From: Oscillospiraceae bacterium
GTDB taxonomy: Bacteria > Bacillota > Clostridia > Oscillospirales > JAAYXM01
Length of the DNA stretch: 40,038 nucleotides
NCBI GenBank assembly: GCA_017409405.1
Contig: JAFQSU010000047.1
Span: forward strand, 1 to 40,038
Direction of reading: 5' to 3'
The notes under the pieces: generated by a model
The model's input: the letters and a program-made list of their open reading frames with translations, nothing else
What the model was told of the DNA's origin: nothing
Databases searched by the model: none
Translations under genes and position numbers: made by a program
In this document: one piece after another, positions 17,901-26,586 of the stretch
How positions within the stretch are numbered: the stretch's first letter is position 1
How the letters are laid out: every line of letters begins with the position of its first letter

Positions 17901-20900
17901 ACGACTACGTGGGAGCAGGACAAAGATTCCCTGTATACGATATTGCAACGCTCAATCTCACTGCAGGAGATCATGTCATCACGTTTAAAAGCTGCGGAAA
18001 CTCAGGTTATGTAAGCTCGTTCAATCTTCGTACAGAATCAGGAAATCCGGTTCTTATGAGCGCAAAGCTTCATGGGGTTGACACGGGTATTGCATCCGTT
18101 ACCGGTATAATGACAGATAAAAGTGTAGCAGATCTTTTGTTTGCGGACGTAAAATACTCAAGCAGCGACACCTCTGTTGCAACAATAGACGAAGCCGCCG
18201 GCGTAATACAAAAGAACGGTATGGGAGAGACAGTTATAACTGCAGACGTTACACTTTCGGGTGCTTTGGCAAAAGCGTCAGAAACGCTTGTTGTCTCGAT
18301 TGCTCCGTCAGCACCGATGCAGTTTTCGGGCAAGAAAGCCACATACAATTTCTACAGAATAAGTCAGCGTTGGCTTCCACCGAAGGATGAAAATCAGGGG
18401 GTTCCGGGTGAGCCTCTCGATGAGAACCTTTCCCAGCCGAAATACGACAATGCAGACATCCGCATGATACCCTACAAGTTTTCGGCTGTTGTAGGACGCG
18501 GTAACTGGGAGTGGTACGGCACAAACTTTGATGCAAACGCAAAGACTGCACTTGCATGCGAGGATGACGATAAGATAGATGCCGCACGCTTTTTGCAGCT
18601 TTCACTGACAAAGGGACAGTGGCTTGGCCTGACCATAGAGGTTCCGGCGGCAGGAAGATATGCAATGAATCTTGAGTATACCGGATACATAACAAGTGCC
18701 GGTATCGGTGAAATGTACATAATTCCGAAGAGTGCTGATATAAGTGCATCCCTTACGGAAGAAAACCGAATAGGCGAGATAAATTATCTTGATACAACAC
18801 TCAAGAATTATACGGTACTCAACAAGTATCTCGGTATGTTCGACTTTGAAAGTGCCGGTGAATATGTACTTGTATTCAAACAGACAGGAAGCGGAAACCT
18901 TTATCCGAGAGTGCTTACACTCAATGGTATAAACTGCGTAAACAATGTTACAGCACGTGTTGAGAAAACACACCTTAATTTTGGTGACACTGCGCTTGTT
19001 GAGTTGTTTGTCAGAACTCTTGACGGTTTCTTTACTGAAAGTTTTACTGCTTCGTTTGAGTCTTCAAACGACAAAATCATATCCGTTGACGGTGACGGAA
19101 GGATTACCGCAAACGCAGAGGGAAGTGCGGAAATTACCGCAAACGTAACAGATGGTGTTGGAAGTGCGTCAACCACGATTACGATTACTGCAGAGGATAA
19201 TTCGCCCGTTGTCGGTGCCCGTTTTGAAGTTCCGGAAAAAATGTATGTAAACGGAAAGGCGAAAACCTCGTTTGTCGCAATTCTTTCAAACGGCAATGAG
19301 GTTGATATTCCGCTTGATAAGATAACATACAGCTACTCTGAACCCGGAGTCGTAGAAATCGATGCTGACGGCATGGCGACTGCCAAGAATGCAGGTACGG
19401 TTGTCTGTACGGCACATGCAAGCTTCCGTGATTTTGATTGTGAAGCGTCAGTAGAAATAACATCGGTGACCTCCGATAAAAAGAAAGCTTCGGTTTACTA
19501 CACTGAAGAAGGAAGATTGGCCGCACTTGATAATGTAGAAAAGTATGCGTGGGCTCGCGCAATGCAGAGGGAAGCAATCACGGAAGCTCAGAAGTATGTT
19601 GAAAATGCAGAGCAGGTTTATCTCACAATGCCGGGAGAGGGTGTGCCGAGAGGCCGTCAGGTCGGTTCTCGAGGGGACCAGCACTATAACTACTGCAGAT
19701 ACTGCGGTGAAAATATAGTGGGCAAGTACGGCGCATCGGGTGTCGGCGGCTGGCAGATGGACATATACACCAAGATGTGGCAGATTCAGTGTCCGGATTG
19801 TAAGCGTATATTCCCGTCAAACGACTTTGCAAGTTTCTTTAAGCTCGGCGTCGATGAACAGGGCTACTTTGATGTAAACCGCGCACGTGAAAATCACCAC
19901 AAAATGCTCTATCACAAAGACGGAGAGGAATGTACGCACGAAAAGCCGGAAGTAGAGGGTACCGAGGAATGGTACAACTTCTATGGCTACGGCATAGAGG
20001 GTGGATATCTCCACAACGACAGATATCCCGAGGTTGCATCGGTCGACTCGATCAACTGCGGAAGAGGGCTTATTGCCGCAGAAACTCCGGAAAGATGGGC
20101 CGTTGATGACGGCTGGGGGTATATAATCAGAAATGCTGACGGATCCCAATATATTGACCCGATAGACGACAAGGGTGAACGCCACGGTTATGTCGCATAT
20201 TTCTTCCACAATTACTGGTATCAGATAAGGTATATTGTTGAGGGACTCACCGAGGCATGGCTTTACACGAGCGACGAAAAGTACGGCAGAGCCGGCGCGA
20301 TAATAATTGACAGAATAGCAGACGTCTATCCGAGCTTTGAAATGGCGCCGTATAAGGAGATATTCTTTAACACCGATGGTGGCTCGGGGCGTGGCAAACA
20401 TGTCGGAAACATCGACGACAACACTAATGCTACTGCGTTTGCACTCGGTGCCGACGCTTTCTATCCGATGATTTACGATACATGGGTAATTAACTTCCTT
20501 AGTGAGCATGCAGAGAACACGTATCACCTTGAGAATAAGAAACTCAGCTCCGACGATATTCTCACAAACTGGGAGAACGGACTTTTAAAAGAGATTTTCA
20601 AGGCGGCAACAACATACCGTCTTGCAGGTAACTATGGTATGGCACAGGAAGCTGTAGCTTCCGCAGCGTTGACGCTCGACCATGAACCCGAAACTACAGA
20701 AATGATAGAGTGGATTTACAAGACGGGCGGCAAGGTCGGATATGATGAGGTTACCGGCGGAAATCTTGAGTCACAGTTTGTAGACGTAATTGACCGTAAC
20801 GGTATGGGAAATGAGGCATCACCGCAGTACAATCAGGGATGGTTAAGAAAACTGAGCCGAATGGCAGACCTGCTTGCGCTCTATAAGGGCGAGAAAAACT

Positions 20901-23815
20901 ACAATCCGTATGATAATCCGAAGTTTGCAGAGATGTTTGTTTCACATATACCGTTGGTAATAGCAAACAGCTTCCATGCACAAATCGGTGATACGGGGGC
21001 CACGGCAAGCCTTGATTTTTCGGGTTCTGTTGATGCTTACATAAACGGATTCAAGCAGCTTAAAGATACAACGTACGGAAAGAGAATTGCACAATACTTG
21101 TATCTCCGTAACGGTTTTGAGGTTGAGGGACTCAACTATGGCATACTTGAGCAAAACCCCGAAAGATTAGAGGAAGAAATTCTTGCGCTTATTGATGAAG
21201 ACCCCGAGCCGATAAGCGAGATGATGACAGGCTATGGTTTTGCTGTACTTCGTGACGGTAAGAACTATGAATCCTCAATAAGTTCTACGGACAAGAACAA
21301 CCAGCGTGATTTCTGGATTTATTTCGGAAGAAATTCAGGACACGGGCATGTTGATATTCTGAATCTTGGCCTTGAAGCATATGGTTTAAACCTTGCACCG
21401 GATCTCGGTTACCCTGCGAATACGAACACAGACCCGAACCGTATGCAGTGGGTATCAACAACGCTTTCGCACAACACGGTTGTAGTTGATGAGAGAAATC
21501 AGGTGGGGCAAATTCACGGAAATCCATTGCATTTTGATGATGCAGGCAAGGTTAAGCTTATGGATATTGAAGCACCTGAGGTATATCCGCAGACGGAAAA
21601 TTACAGAAGAACGCTTGTTATGGTAGAGGTGGACGACGATGTTTCCTACGGTGTTGACTTCTTCCGCGTTACAGGCGGTGACAAGCATACATACAGCTTC
21701 CATTCACAGGCAGAGAACGCTGTTGCCGTAAGCGGAATAGAGCCTGTGCCTGATGAGCAAATTGAGGGCATTGTAGGAACATATCAGGGCGCCGATGTTC
21801 CGTACGGACCAGACCCGTGGACGGTTGCGGAATGGGTGTATGAAACAAAATATCCGCGCGGATATACATGGCTTCGAAATGTGCGCCGTGACAAAACTCC
21901 TGCGGCAAACTTCTCTGTCGAATTTGAGGTAAAGGACTATCGCCGGGCGGTGAAGGACAGTAGTGGAATAAGACTGCGAATGACGCAGATGAACAACTTT
22001 GTTCCGGACGAGGTCGCAATAGTTGCAGGTATGATTCCGGTCAAAACCGCCAACAACATGATGCCTGAGAACTTTGACTATGTACTTACCCAGCGCAGCG
22101 GAAAGGACATTGATTCACTGTTCACAACTGTGTTTGAACCGTATAAGGGCGACAGATATGTTGACAGCATAGAGCCTGTTAAGATTTCGGTCAAGACCGG
22201 AAGTGAAAATAAAGGAGATATGGCACGTGCAGTGAAGGTTACGCATGTAAGCGGACGTGTTGATTACATTATGTATGCGACAAACAACAGTGTTGTATAC
22301 ACAGTTGATGACACCTTTGATTTCTCCGGTTTTGTCGGAGTTTATACACTCAATGCAGCCGGAGAGCCGATTTACAAGTATGTAAATGACGGAGATGTTC
22401 TTGTGGAGAAAACCGATAAGGTCGCTGCCTATAAGGGCAAGATATCGGGGTTTGATGATGTGTTCCAATATGGCGACTTCTCAAATTATATAGACATAAG
22501 CATAGAAAATACGCAGGTTGATGCCGATGTTATAAGTGATTTGGAAGGAAGGTTTATCCATGTAGATAATGATGGTGTTGAGAACGGCGTTTATCAGATT
22601 AAGAGTGCAACTGATTTAGGTAATGGTCAGGTAAGACTGGATATTGGAACAATATCACTTGTCCGTGCCCATAAAAACCCTGAGCTTTTATCTGCAGGAG
22701 GATATGTATTCAACATAGCAAAGGGGCAGACATACTCTATTCCTACCTCAAGTGTAGACGAAAGCTTGCCGTATTTCACAACTGCCACAGATGGACTTAC
22801 GGTAACAGCAGGAAGCACGTTTGGCATCATTGTAAAGGCAGAAAGCCCGATTACAAATCCGCCGAAAACGATAGAATATATAGGAACATCACTCCCACGA
22901 GGAATGAGTCTTGATTCAAAAACGGGTGCAGTTTCATGGAAACCGAATGAGTCGCAGACGGGTGAAAACCACGTTGCGATAACAGCCCGTGATAATGATG
23001 GACGTGAAAAAACTCTTCACTTTACTGTTACGGTTTACGGCTCGACAACGAGCAAGCCGTCAAAGGATAATGAAAGCTCTGATACACCGTCAGGCGGCGG
23101 TGGAGGAGGAGGCGGCGGTGCCGCACCTGCACCCGATACGGACGATGATATCAAACCCGATGACGGTGAAACCAGCAACCCCGACAATGGCGAAGACACC
23201 CCCGTAGGGGAGGGTGTCCCTGCCCTCCCGTCAAAGGGATTTGTTGACCTTGGAAACTACGCCTGGGCAGCTGATGCAATAAATGAACTTGCAGAGGCAG
23301 GTATCATCAAGGGAACAAGTGAGACTACATTCTCACCTGCAAACAACATAACAAGAGCAGACTTTGCACTGCTTCTTGTCCGTGCGTTTGAGCTTTCGTC
23401 CGACAACACCGAAAACTTCGCAGACGTACAGAGCAGTGACTACTTTGCAAGCGAGCTTGCAATAGCACGTAATACGGGAATAGTCGGAGGTATAGGGGAT
23501 AATAAGTACGCTCCACGTAATACAATAACCCGTCAGGATATGATGGTGATTGTATATCGCGCATTGCAAAAACTCAATGCGGACGACTCCCTCACACCTG
23601 TAGGGGAGGGTCTCAGTGCCCTCCCGATGACGGATGAGGTGGAAACAAGCTACCCCGACTTCGATTCCGTTGCACCTTATGCCGCGGACGCCGTAGCTTA
23701 CCTCATTAACGCAGGGCTTGTCAACGGCAAGAACGGTCTTATTGCTCCGACCGATTACACAACCCGTGCAGAGGTCGCGGTGCTTATCAAGCGAATACTT
23801 GATTATATCAAATAG
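14987..23815 (+). CDS. Giant SLH-anchored surface protein with heparinase II/III-like polysaccharide lyase core
   Basis: Encodes 2942 residues, with AGAAGGAGG before the ATG. Signal peptide ends near AIA-AD (residue ~22). Residues ~25-1406 are five tandem 260-290-residue modules, each ending in an Ig-like Big_2 part; another Big_2 follows (~1407-1490). The lyase region begins near 1495, with C1570/C1573 and C1602/C1605 (CX2C-X28-CX2C, zinc-ribbon-like), a helical toroid containing NEASPQY (1942-1948), and the heparinase II/III beta domain with GHGHVD (H2119, H2121, D2123) and LSHNTVVVD (H2162). A He_PIG/cadherin-like domain (~2621-2690), a glycine-rich linker and three SLH domains (from ~2750, 2809 and 2888, with ITRADF, ITRQDM, TTRAEV) finish it. 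Such lyases cut acidic polysaccharides by beta-elimination; substrate unknown. Confidence 0.88.
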   Translation: MKRIISLILALSMLISLVPAIAADGDGITIVYNFGGDMLAQGMTYENRTNAPKLTVLDYTYTNGFYDFVGGSTDGYGGSSTMRYRGKNIEFADGLYYSIEVYVPKTGVYGMVVNHGISKERGINTNVYVSAKSDTPNADTTGKYIYSGDTLAGTYSTQDNSGNNNYTLLKDSTLRTADGSADAEISLERGYYTFTFEANSGNAFNVNAPKYGSVGTFKLIEGNGKSSVFMGAKLAIDGKKASVTAVMSDGKTETVANENVVFSVPENSAITIDNDGNIKEVGVGSTTITATVTLDGYTAKAEGIYIVSDGGITVKYDLGGDMAAKGMNYSNGANSPKLTTLDYAYTNGFYDFVGGSTDGYGGSSTMRYRNQNLEVADTRYYSFEVFVPKSGTYNMKMTHGVAKDRGIDTFVYVSAKSDTPNQNTTAKYDFSGDTKTGVYSSLDTTCGDNNYTTLRTSDVKKLDKTANASFTLERGYYIFTFEADNGVAGLQSNSFGSVGTFTLISGDGRNSALMGVDLVLERGQAKVEGLMSDGKPADVSEYEVTFESDKSSVATVDAQSGKITEGELGTANITVTIKIDENTAPIIITKPYEVKAGVTIFYDVAEFGARNGFGWNVMGKLPLMSYENTNGFWRYAGSTLPDVSGNSLNFYGDGQRAFIRVSGYFAIEVHIPVAGTYDMTLYHGVMQGGDENAKVYFSKGKPSTSAADLIGTVNCKDATIPTSSECRLVSEPPVISGIEITEPGDYIFTFQSFRLGSFELSSGKGAVVLMGVNLDGIEDGKAQASSGTMSDGTKTDLEGADIKYSSSDTKVATVDPVTGIITKHATGECEITATVTLDGVTAVTSKTLKSEIEDSGFAIKYDLANFMKDNGFASGKTGLLSKISYVNTDGFFKYLSSTPSDVDGSSLDYDGGNIAFSADKIVSFEIHVPKDGSYTLEMLNPELKTGTEVEVYINKNSVSTDAEDMVGRYTFDDYVGAGQRFPVYDIATLNLTAGDHVITFKSCGNSGYVSSFNLRTESGNPVLMSAKLHGVDTGIASVTGIMTDKSVADLLFADVKYSSSDTSVATIDEAAGVIQKNGMGETVITADVTLSGALAKASETLVVSIAPSAPMQFSGKKATYNFYRISQRWLPPKDENQGVPGEPLDENLSQPKYDNADIRMIPYKFSAVVGRGNWEWYGTNFDANAKTALACEDDDKIDAARFLQLSLTKGQWLGLTIEVPAAGRYAMNLEYTGYITSAGIGEMYIIPKSADISASLTEENRIGEINYLDTTLKNYTVLNKYLGMFDFESAGEYVLVFKQTGSGNLYPRVLTLNGINCVNNVTARVEKTHLNFGDTALVELFVRTLDGFFTESFTASFESSNDKIISVDGDGRITANAEGSAEITANVTDGVGSASTTITITAEDNSPVVGARFEVPEKMYVNGKAKTSFVAILSNGNEVDIPLDKITYSYSEPGVVEIDADGMATAKNAGTVVCTAHASFRDFDCEASVEITSVTSDKKKASVYYTEEGRLAALDNVEKYAWARAMQREAITEAQKYVENAEQVYLTMPGEGVPRGRQVGSRGDQHYNYCRYCGENIVGKYGASGVGGWQMDIYTKMWQIQCPDCKRIFPSNDFASFFKLGVDEQGYFDVNRARENHHKMLYHKDGEECTHEKPEVEGTEEWYNFYGYGIEGGYLHNDRYPEVASVDSINCGRGLIAAETPERWAVDDGWGYIIRNADGSQYIDPIDDKGERHGYVAYFFHNYWYQIRYIVEGLTEAWLYTSDEKYGRAGAIIIDRIADVYPSFEMAPYKEIFFNTDGGSGRGKHVGNIDDNTNATAFALGADAFYPMIYDTWVINFLSEHAENTYHLENKKLSSDDILTNWENGLLKEIFKAATTYRLAGNYGMAQEAVASAALTLDHEPETTEMIEWIYKTGGKVGYDEVTGGNLESQFVDVIDRNGMGNEASPQYNQGWLRKLSRMADLLALYKGEKNYNPYDNPKFAEMFVSHIPLVIANSFHAQIGDTGATASLDFSGSVDAYINGFKQLKDTTYGKRIAQYLYLRNGFEVEGLNYGILEQNPERLEEEILALIDEDPEPISEMMTGYGFAVLRDGKNYESSISSTDKNNQRDFWIYFGRNSGHGHVDILNLGLEAYGLNLAPDLGYPANTNTDPNRMQWVSTTLSHNTVVVDERNQVGQIHGNPLHFDDAGKVKLMDIEAPEVYPQTENYRRTLVMVEVDDDVSYGVDFFRVTGGDKHTYSFHSQAENAVAVSGIEPVPDEQIEGIVGTYQGADVPYGPDPWTVAEWVYETKYPRGYTWLRNVRRDKTPAANFSVEFEVKDYRRAVKDSSGIRLRMTQMNNFVPDEVAIVAGMIPVKTANNMMPENFDYVLTQRSGKDIDSLFTTVFEPYKGDRYVDSIEPVKISVKTGSENKGDMARAVKVTHVSGRVDYIMYATNNSVVYTVDDTFDFSGFVGVYTLNAAGEPIYKYVNDGDVLVEKTDKVAAYKGKISGFDDVFQYGDFSNYIDISIENTQVDADVISDLEGRFIHVDNDGVENGVYQIKSATDLGNGQVRLDIGTISLVRAHKNPELLSAGGYVFNIAKGQTYSIPTSSVDESLPYFTTATDGLTVTAGSTFGIIVKAESPITNPPKTIEYIGTSLPRGMSLDSKTGAVSWKPNESQTGENHVAITARDNDGREKTLHFTVTVYGSTTSKPSKDNESSDTPSGGGGGGGGGAAPAPDTDDDIKPDDGETSNPDNGEDTPVGEGVPALPSKGFVDLGNYAWAADAINELAEAGIIKGTSETTFSPANNITRADFALLLVRAFELSSDNTENFADVQSSDYFASELAIARNTGIVGGIGDNKYAPRNTITRQDMMVIVYRALQKLNADDSLTPVGEGLSALPMTDEVETSYPDFDSVAPYAADAVAYLINAGLVNGKNGLIAPTDYTTRAEVAVLIKRILDYIK
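15059..19204 (+). repeat. Five tandem copies of an unrecognised ~270-residue module plus Ig-like domain
   Basis: Copies start near 15059, 15917, 16778, 17555 and 18338. Each opens with a YDL/YNF-type strand, has a TNGF-aromatic motif (copies 1-4), then FEV.VPK.G.Y and an ERGYYTFTFE-like strand, then GSVGTF.L and MG..L, then a Big_2 domain. Copies 1 and 2 are closest; copy 5 is divergent and carries the WEWY motif seen also in the first module of the preceding gene. Fold is probably a beta-sandwich, possibly carbohydrate-binding; that is inference. Confidence 0.7.
23197..23230 (+). repeat. In-frame palindromic element, copy 1
   Basis: GGGAGGG (23208-23214) and CCCTCCC (23223-23229) surround an 8-base loop inside the lyase gene. 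Encoded peptide is TPVGEGVPALP, placed between the acidic/glycine linker and the first SLH domain. It matches copy 2 at 29 of 34 bases. Confidence 0.7.
23593..23626 (+). repeat. In-frame palindromic element, copy 2
   Basis: GGGAGGG (23604-23610) and CCCTCCC (23619-23625) with an 8-base loop, in the same reading frame as copy 1. Encoded peptide is TPVGEGLSALP, lying in the linker between the second and third SLH domains. Confidence 0.7.
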
Positions 23816-23816
23816 C

Positions 23817-23852
23817 AAAAAACCACGGTTGAGTTTTTCAACCGTGGTTTTT
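23817..23852 (+). terminator. Terminator of the surface lyase gene
   Basis: A 15-base stem (AAAAACCACGGTTGA paired with TCAACCGTGGTTTTT) starts 2 bases after the stop codon and ends in a T run. Confidence 0.9.
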
Positions 23853-23884
23853 ACATCAAAATACTTATTATTTCACTTTTGCTA

Positions 23885-23913
23885 TTGTACTGAATTTAAA
23901 AGTGTGATATACT
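23885..23913 (+). promoter_or_regulatory. Promoter of glyS with extended -10
   Basis: TTGTAC (23885-23890), 17-base spacer, TGA-TATACT with the TATACT at 23908-23913. The leader is about 45 bases and has no room for a T-box. Confidence 0.65.
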
Positions 23914-23963
23914 TATTCGTAATGATGAAAAATGTAATGTTTTAAGTAAAGGACAGGTGCGTT

Positions 23964-25343
23964 ATGTTAAATAGCGAAAAGACAATGGAAAAAATCGTTG
24001 CACTGTGCAAGGGCCGCGGCTTTGTATACAGCGGCAGCGAAATTTACGGCGGTCTTGCCAACACGTGGGACTACGGTCCCCTCGGCGTTGAGTTTAAAAA
24101 CAACGTCAAGCGTGCTTGGTGGAAAAAGTTCGTTCAGGAATCCCCGTACAATGTAGGTCTTGACAGTGCGATTCTTATGAATCCGCAGGTATGGGTTGCC
24201 TCCGGCCACGTCGGCGGCTTCTCCGATCCGCTTATGGACTGTAAGGAGTGCAAAACCCGTCACCGTGCCGACAAGCTTATCGAAGATACAGGCGTAAATC
24301 CTGCAGGCTGGAGCTTCGATGAAATGGCAAAGTATATCGAGGAGAACAAAATCTGCTGCCCTGATTGCGGCAAGTGCAACTTCACCGACATAAGAAAGTT
24401 CAATCTTATGTTCAAAACTTTCCAGGGCGTTACAGAGGATGCAAAAAATGAGCTCTATCTCCGTCCGGAGACTGCTCAGGGTATCTTCGTTGATTTTAAG
24501 AATATTGCACGTACTACAAGAAAGAAGATTCCTTTTGGTGTAGGTCAGATAGGCAAATCCTTCAGAAACGAAATCACTCCCGGAAACTTCACCTTCCGCA
24601 CCCGTGAGTTTGAGCAGATGGAGCTTGAGTTCTTCTGCCGCCCGGGCACAGACCTTGAGTGGTTCAAATACTGGAAGGACTATTGCGAAAACTTCCTCCT
24701 TTCTCTCGGCATTGCAAGCGAGAACATGAAGCTTCGTGACCATGAGCAGGAAGAGCTTTCCCACTATTCCAACGCCACAACAGATATTGAGTATCTCTTC
24801 CCGTTCGGATGGGGTGAGCTTTGGGGAATTGCTGACAGAACAGATTTTGACCTCACGGCACATCAGACCCATTCCGGCGAAAATATGGACTACTTTGACC
24901 CCGAAACAAATGAGAAGTATGTTCCGTACGTTATCGAGCCGTCACTCGGAGCAGACCGTGTTGCTCTTGCTTTCCTTTGTGAAGCATACGATGAGGAAGT
25001 CGTCGATGCCGAGAAGAACGATGTCCGTGTTGTTCTTCGTCTGCATCCGTACCTTGCTCCGTTCAAGGCTGCTATCCTTCCGCTCTCAAAGAAGCTTTCC
25101 GAGCAGGCAGGTAAGGTGTATGCAGACCTTGCAAAGAAGTTCATGGTTGACTATGACGATGCAGGCTCAATCGGTAAGCGTTACCGCCGTCAGGACGAAA
25201 TCGGCACACCGCTCTGCATCACTTACGACTTTGAAAGTGAAGAGGACGGCTGCGTAACAGTCCGTGACCGTGACACCATGCAGCAGGAGAGAATCAAGAT
25301 TGAAGACCTTGCGGCATACATCGAAAAGAAAATAGAGTTTTAA
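23964..25343 (+). CDS. glyS: Glycyl-tRNA synthetase, dimeric class II type
   Basis: Encodes 459 residues, the usual size of the alpha2-type enzyme (GlyQS/COG0423), not the alpha2-beta2 type. It charges tRNA-Gly with glycine. Visible features: N-terminal [20 protein letters not shown], motif 1 region around [15 protein letters not shown], a Cys set likely to bind zinc ([11 protein letters not shown], then [10 protein letters not shown]), motif 2 ([20 protein letters not shown]) and motif 3 ([14 protein letters not shown]). The C-terminal anticodon-binding domain starts near residue 355 ([20 protein letters not shown]). Own promoter, and a long terminator follows. Ribosome binding site AAAGGA is spaced a little far from the ATG (about 10 bases). 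Confidence 0.97.
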   Translation: MLNSEKTMEKIVALCKGRGFVYSGSEIYGGLANTWDYGPLGVEFKNNVKRAWWKKFVQESPYNVGLDSAILMNPQVWVASGHVGGFSDPLMDCKECKTRHRADKLIEDTGVNPAGWSFDEMAKYIEENKICCPDCGKCNFTDIRKFNLMFKTFQGVTEDAKNELYLRPETAQGIFVDFKNIARTTRKKIPFGVGQIGKSFRNEITPGNFTFRTREFEQMELEFFCRPGTDLEWFKYWKDYCENFLLSLGIASENMKLRDHEQEELSHYSNATTDIEYLFPFGWGELWGIADRTDFDLTAHQTHSGENMDYFDPETNEKYVPYVIEPSLGADRVALAFLCEAYDEEVVDAEKNDVRVVLRLHPYLAPFKAAILPLSKKLSEQAGKVYADLAKKFMVDYDDAGSIGKRYRRQDEIGTPLCITYDFESEEDGCVTVRDRDTMQQERIKIEDLAAYIEKKIEF

Positions 25344-25345
25344 TT

Positions 25346-25389
25346 AAAAACAAAACGGTTCGGGAATTTTTCCGAACCGTTTTGTTTTT
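25346..25389. terminator. Bidirectional terminator between glyS and the SLH-like gene
   Basis: A perfect 18-base stem (25346-25363 with 25372-25389) and 8-base loop, flanked by A and T runs so it works on both strands. The stop codon of the minus-strand gene sits at its right edge. Confidence 0.93.
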
Positions 25390-26566
25390 AAAATATACTT
25401 TCAAACCCAAGGTCTGCAACTGTAATCGGAACATTAAACGTTTTGCAAATTGATTGCAATATGTCGAGCATATCCGCAAGCATTATCCGTGTTGCCTCCT
25501 CACAGTCTGCCTTTGTATAATATGTGCTATATTGATCTTTCGGCCATAAGGTAAATGTAATCGGGGTGTCGTGTTCAAATGTTGTCGGATCAACCGCTCC
25601 CATTCCTGACAGTTTTTCGTTCCCGTCAACCAAATTACCGAATATGGTTATTCTATCACTAAGAGCATCTTGCGAATTCAACAGAACTGACACATCAAAA
25701 TAGCTTTCATTTGACTGATAGCGTTTCTGTTCTATTCTGAGTGTAGCGGTAGGTATAATATACTCAATGTTGAATTCCGTACCATTTTCCTCGTTAACAA
25801 AGTGGAGCATATACGAATCTAAATTCACCCCGTAGATTTCTTCCTCTATAAATTCTCCGTTTTCAACAACAAACATACGCAATGTATCAAATGCAGCATA
25901 TCGGTCTGCGGGGACTTTGTGCTTGAACATATCGTAATTCGCATTGTACTGTTCTGCTGTAAAAACACCTTCACGAATAAGCTTTTCCGAAAGCGTTACA
26001 AGGTATTCGCCATTAACCGAACACTCGAGAGCTGCGTGTGAAACAAGCGCTACATCCGCACGCAGAAAATTCTTGATGTCAACACCCGGCGGAAGGATTC
26101 CGCAATAAGTTGCCTTGTCATAAGGATTGTCCCAAGTGAAATCCTTTCCGTTCGCATCGGAATATCCGAGCGCACGCAAGACAAATGTCAGATACATAGC
26201 GCAGTTTGCATTTCTGCTGCCGAACTCGGTTGCGGAAACCCCGTTTGTGAGCTTATTTGTATATGCATATCCAACATATTTATCTGCCCATTGAGGAACA
26301 TCCTTAAATGGATGACTCCAGTTGCCCGAAAGTGCCTCCTTCTCCTTGCCGAGAACGCGGATGAGCATAATAAGAGCTTCGAGTCTTGTTGGTGCACGGT
26401 CTAAATCAAAATCTGTTTCAGAAACTCCTTTGAATAGGTTAAGGGCTTTTAAATCTGACGCTATTGACTCGTGAAGCGATAAATCGCGGTTCGCAGCAAA
26501 TGCAAATGTGGGAAGAAAGCTCATACAGATTAATAAACACAATAAAAGTGAAATGGATTTTTTCAT
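25388..26566 (-). CDS. Secreted protein with divergent SLH domains and unknown C-terminal domain
   Basis: Encodes 392 residues. A signal peptide ends near AFA-AN (residue 24-25). Residues ~35-150 resemble two S-layer-homology domains: DLKALNLFKGVSETDFDLDR, then RLEALIMLIRVLG, then FKDVPQWADKYVGYAYTNKL and MYLTFVLRALGY. A third repeat may cover ~165-235 (ADVALVSHAALE). The TRAE-type anchor motif is degenerate, so wall binding is uncertain. The last ~150 residues have no family I recognise. It is the last of four closely spaced minus-strand genes, 20 bases after the small lipoprotein, with AGGAGTG before the ATG. Confidence 0.75.
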   Translation of the reverse strand: MKKSISLLLCLLICMSFLPTFAFAANRDLSLHESIASDLKALNLFKGVSETDFDLDRAPTRLEALIMLIRVLGKEKEALSGNWSHPFKDVPQWADKYVGYAYTNKLTNGVSATEFGSRNANCAMYLTFVLRALGYSDANGKDFTWDNPYDKATYCGILPPGVDIKNFLRADVALVSHAALECSVNGEYLVTLSEKLIREGVFTAEQYNANYDMFKHKVPADRYAAFDTLRMFVVENGEFIEEEIYGVNLDSYMLHFVNEENGTEFNIEYIIPTATLRIEQKRYQSNESYFDVSVLLNSQDALSDRITIFGNLVDGNEKLSGMGAVDPTTFEHDTPITFTLWPKDQYSTYYTKADCEEATRIMLADMLDILQSICKTFNVPITVADLGFESIF

Positions 26567-26586
26567 GATTTTACACTCCTGTCTCT

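Noticed and set aside
19817..20527. Minus-strand open frame of 236 codons in the lyase gene
   Set aside because: It is antisense to the conserved lyase toroid and shows no recognisable motif or ribosome binding site.
23099..23130. GGN-rich tract as a simple-sequence phase-variation site
   Set aside because: It codes a run of about ten glycines with mixed GGC, GGT and GGA codons, so slippage would be limited and in-frame; a flexible linker explains it.
23853..23963. T-box or glycine riboswitch upstream of glyS
   Set aside because: The leader after the promoter is only about 45 bases and shows no T-box sequence or terminator/antiterminator pair.
23967..24872. Long minus-strand open frame (about 300 codons) inside glyS
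   Set aside because: Its sequence has no family features and it lies wholly under a certain synthetase gene; it mirrors glyS codon use.
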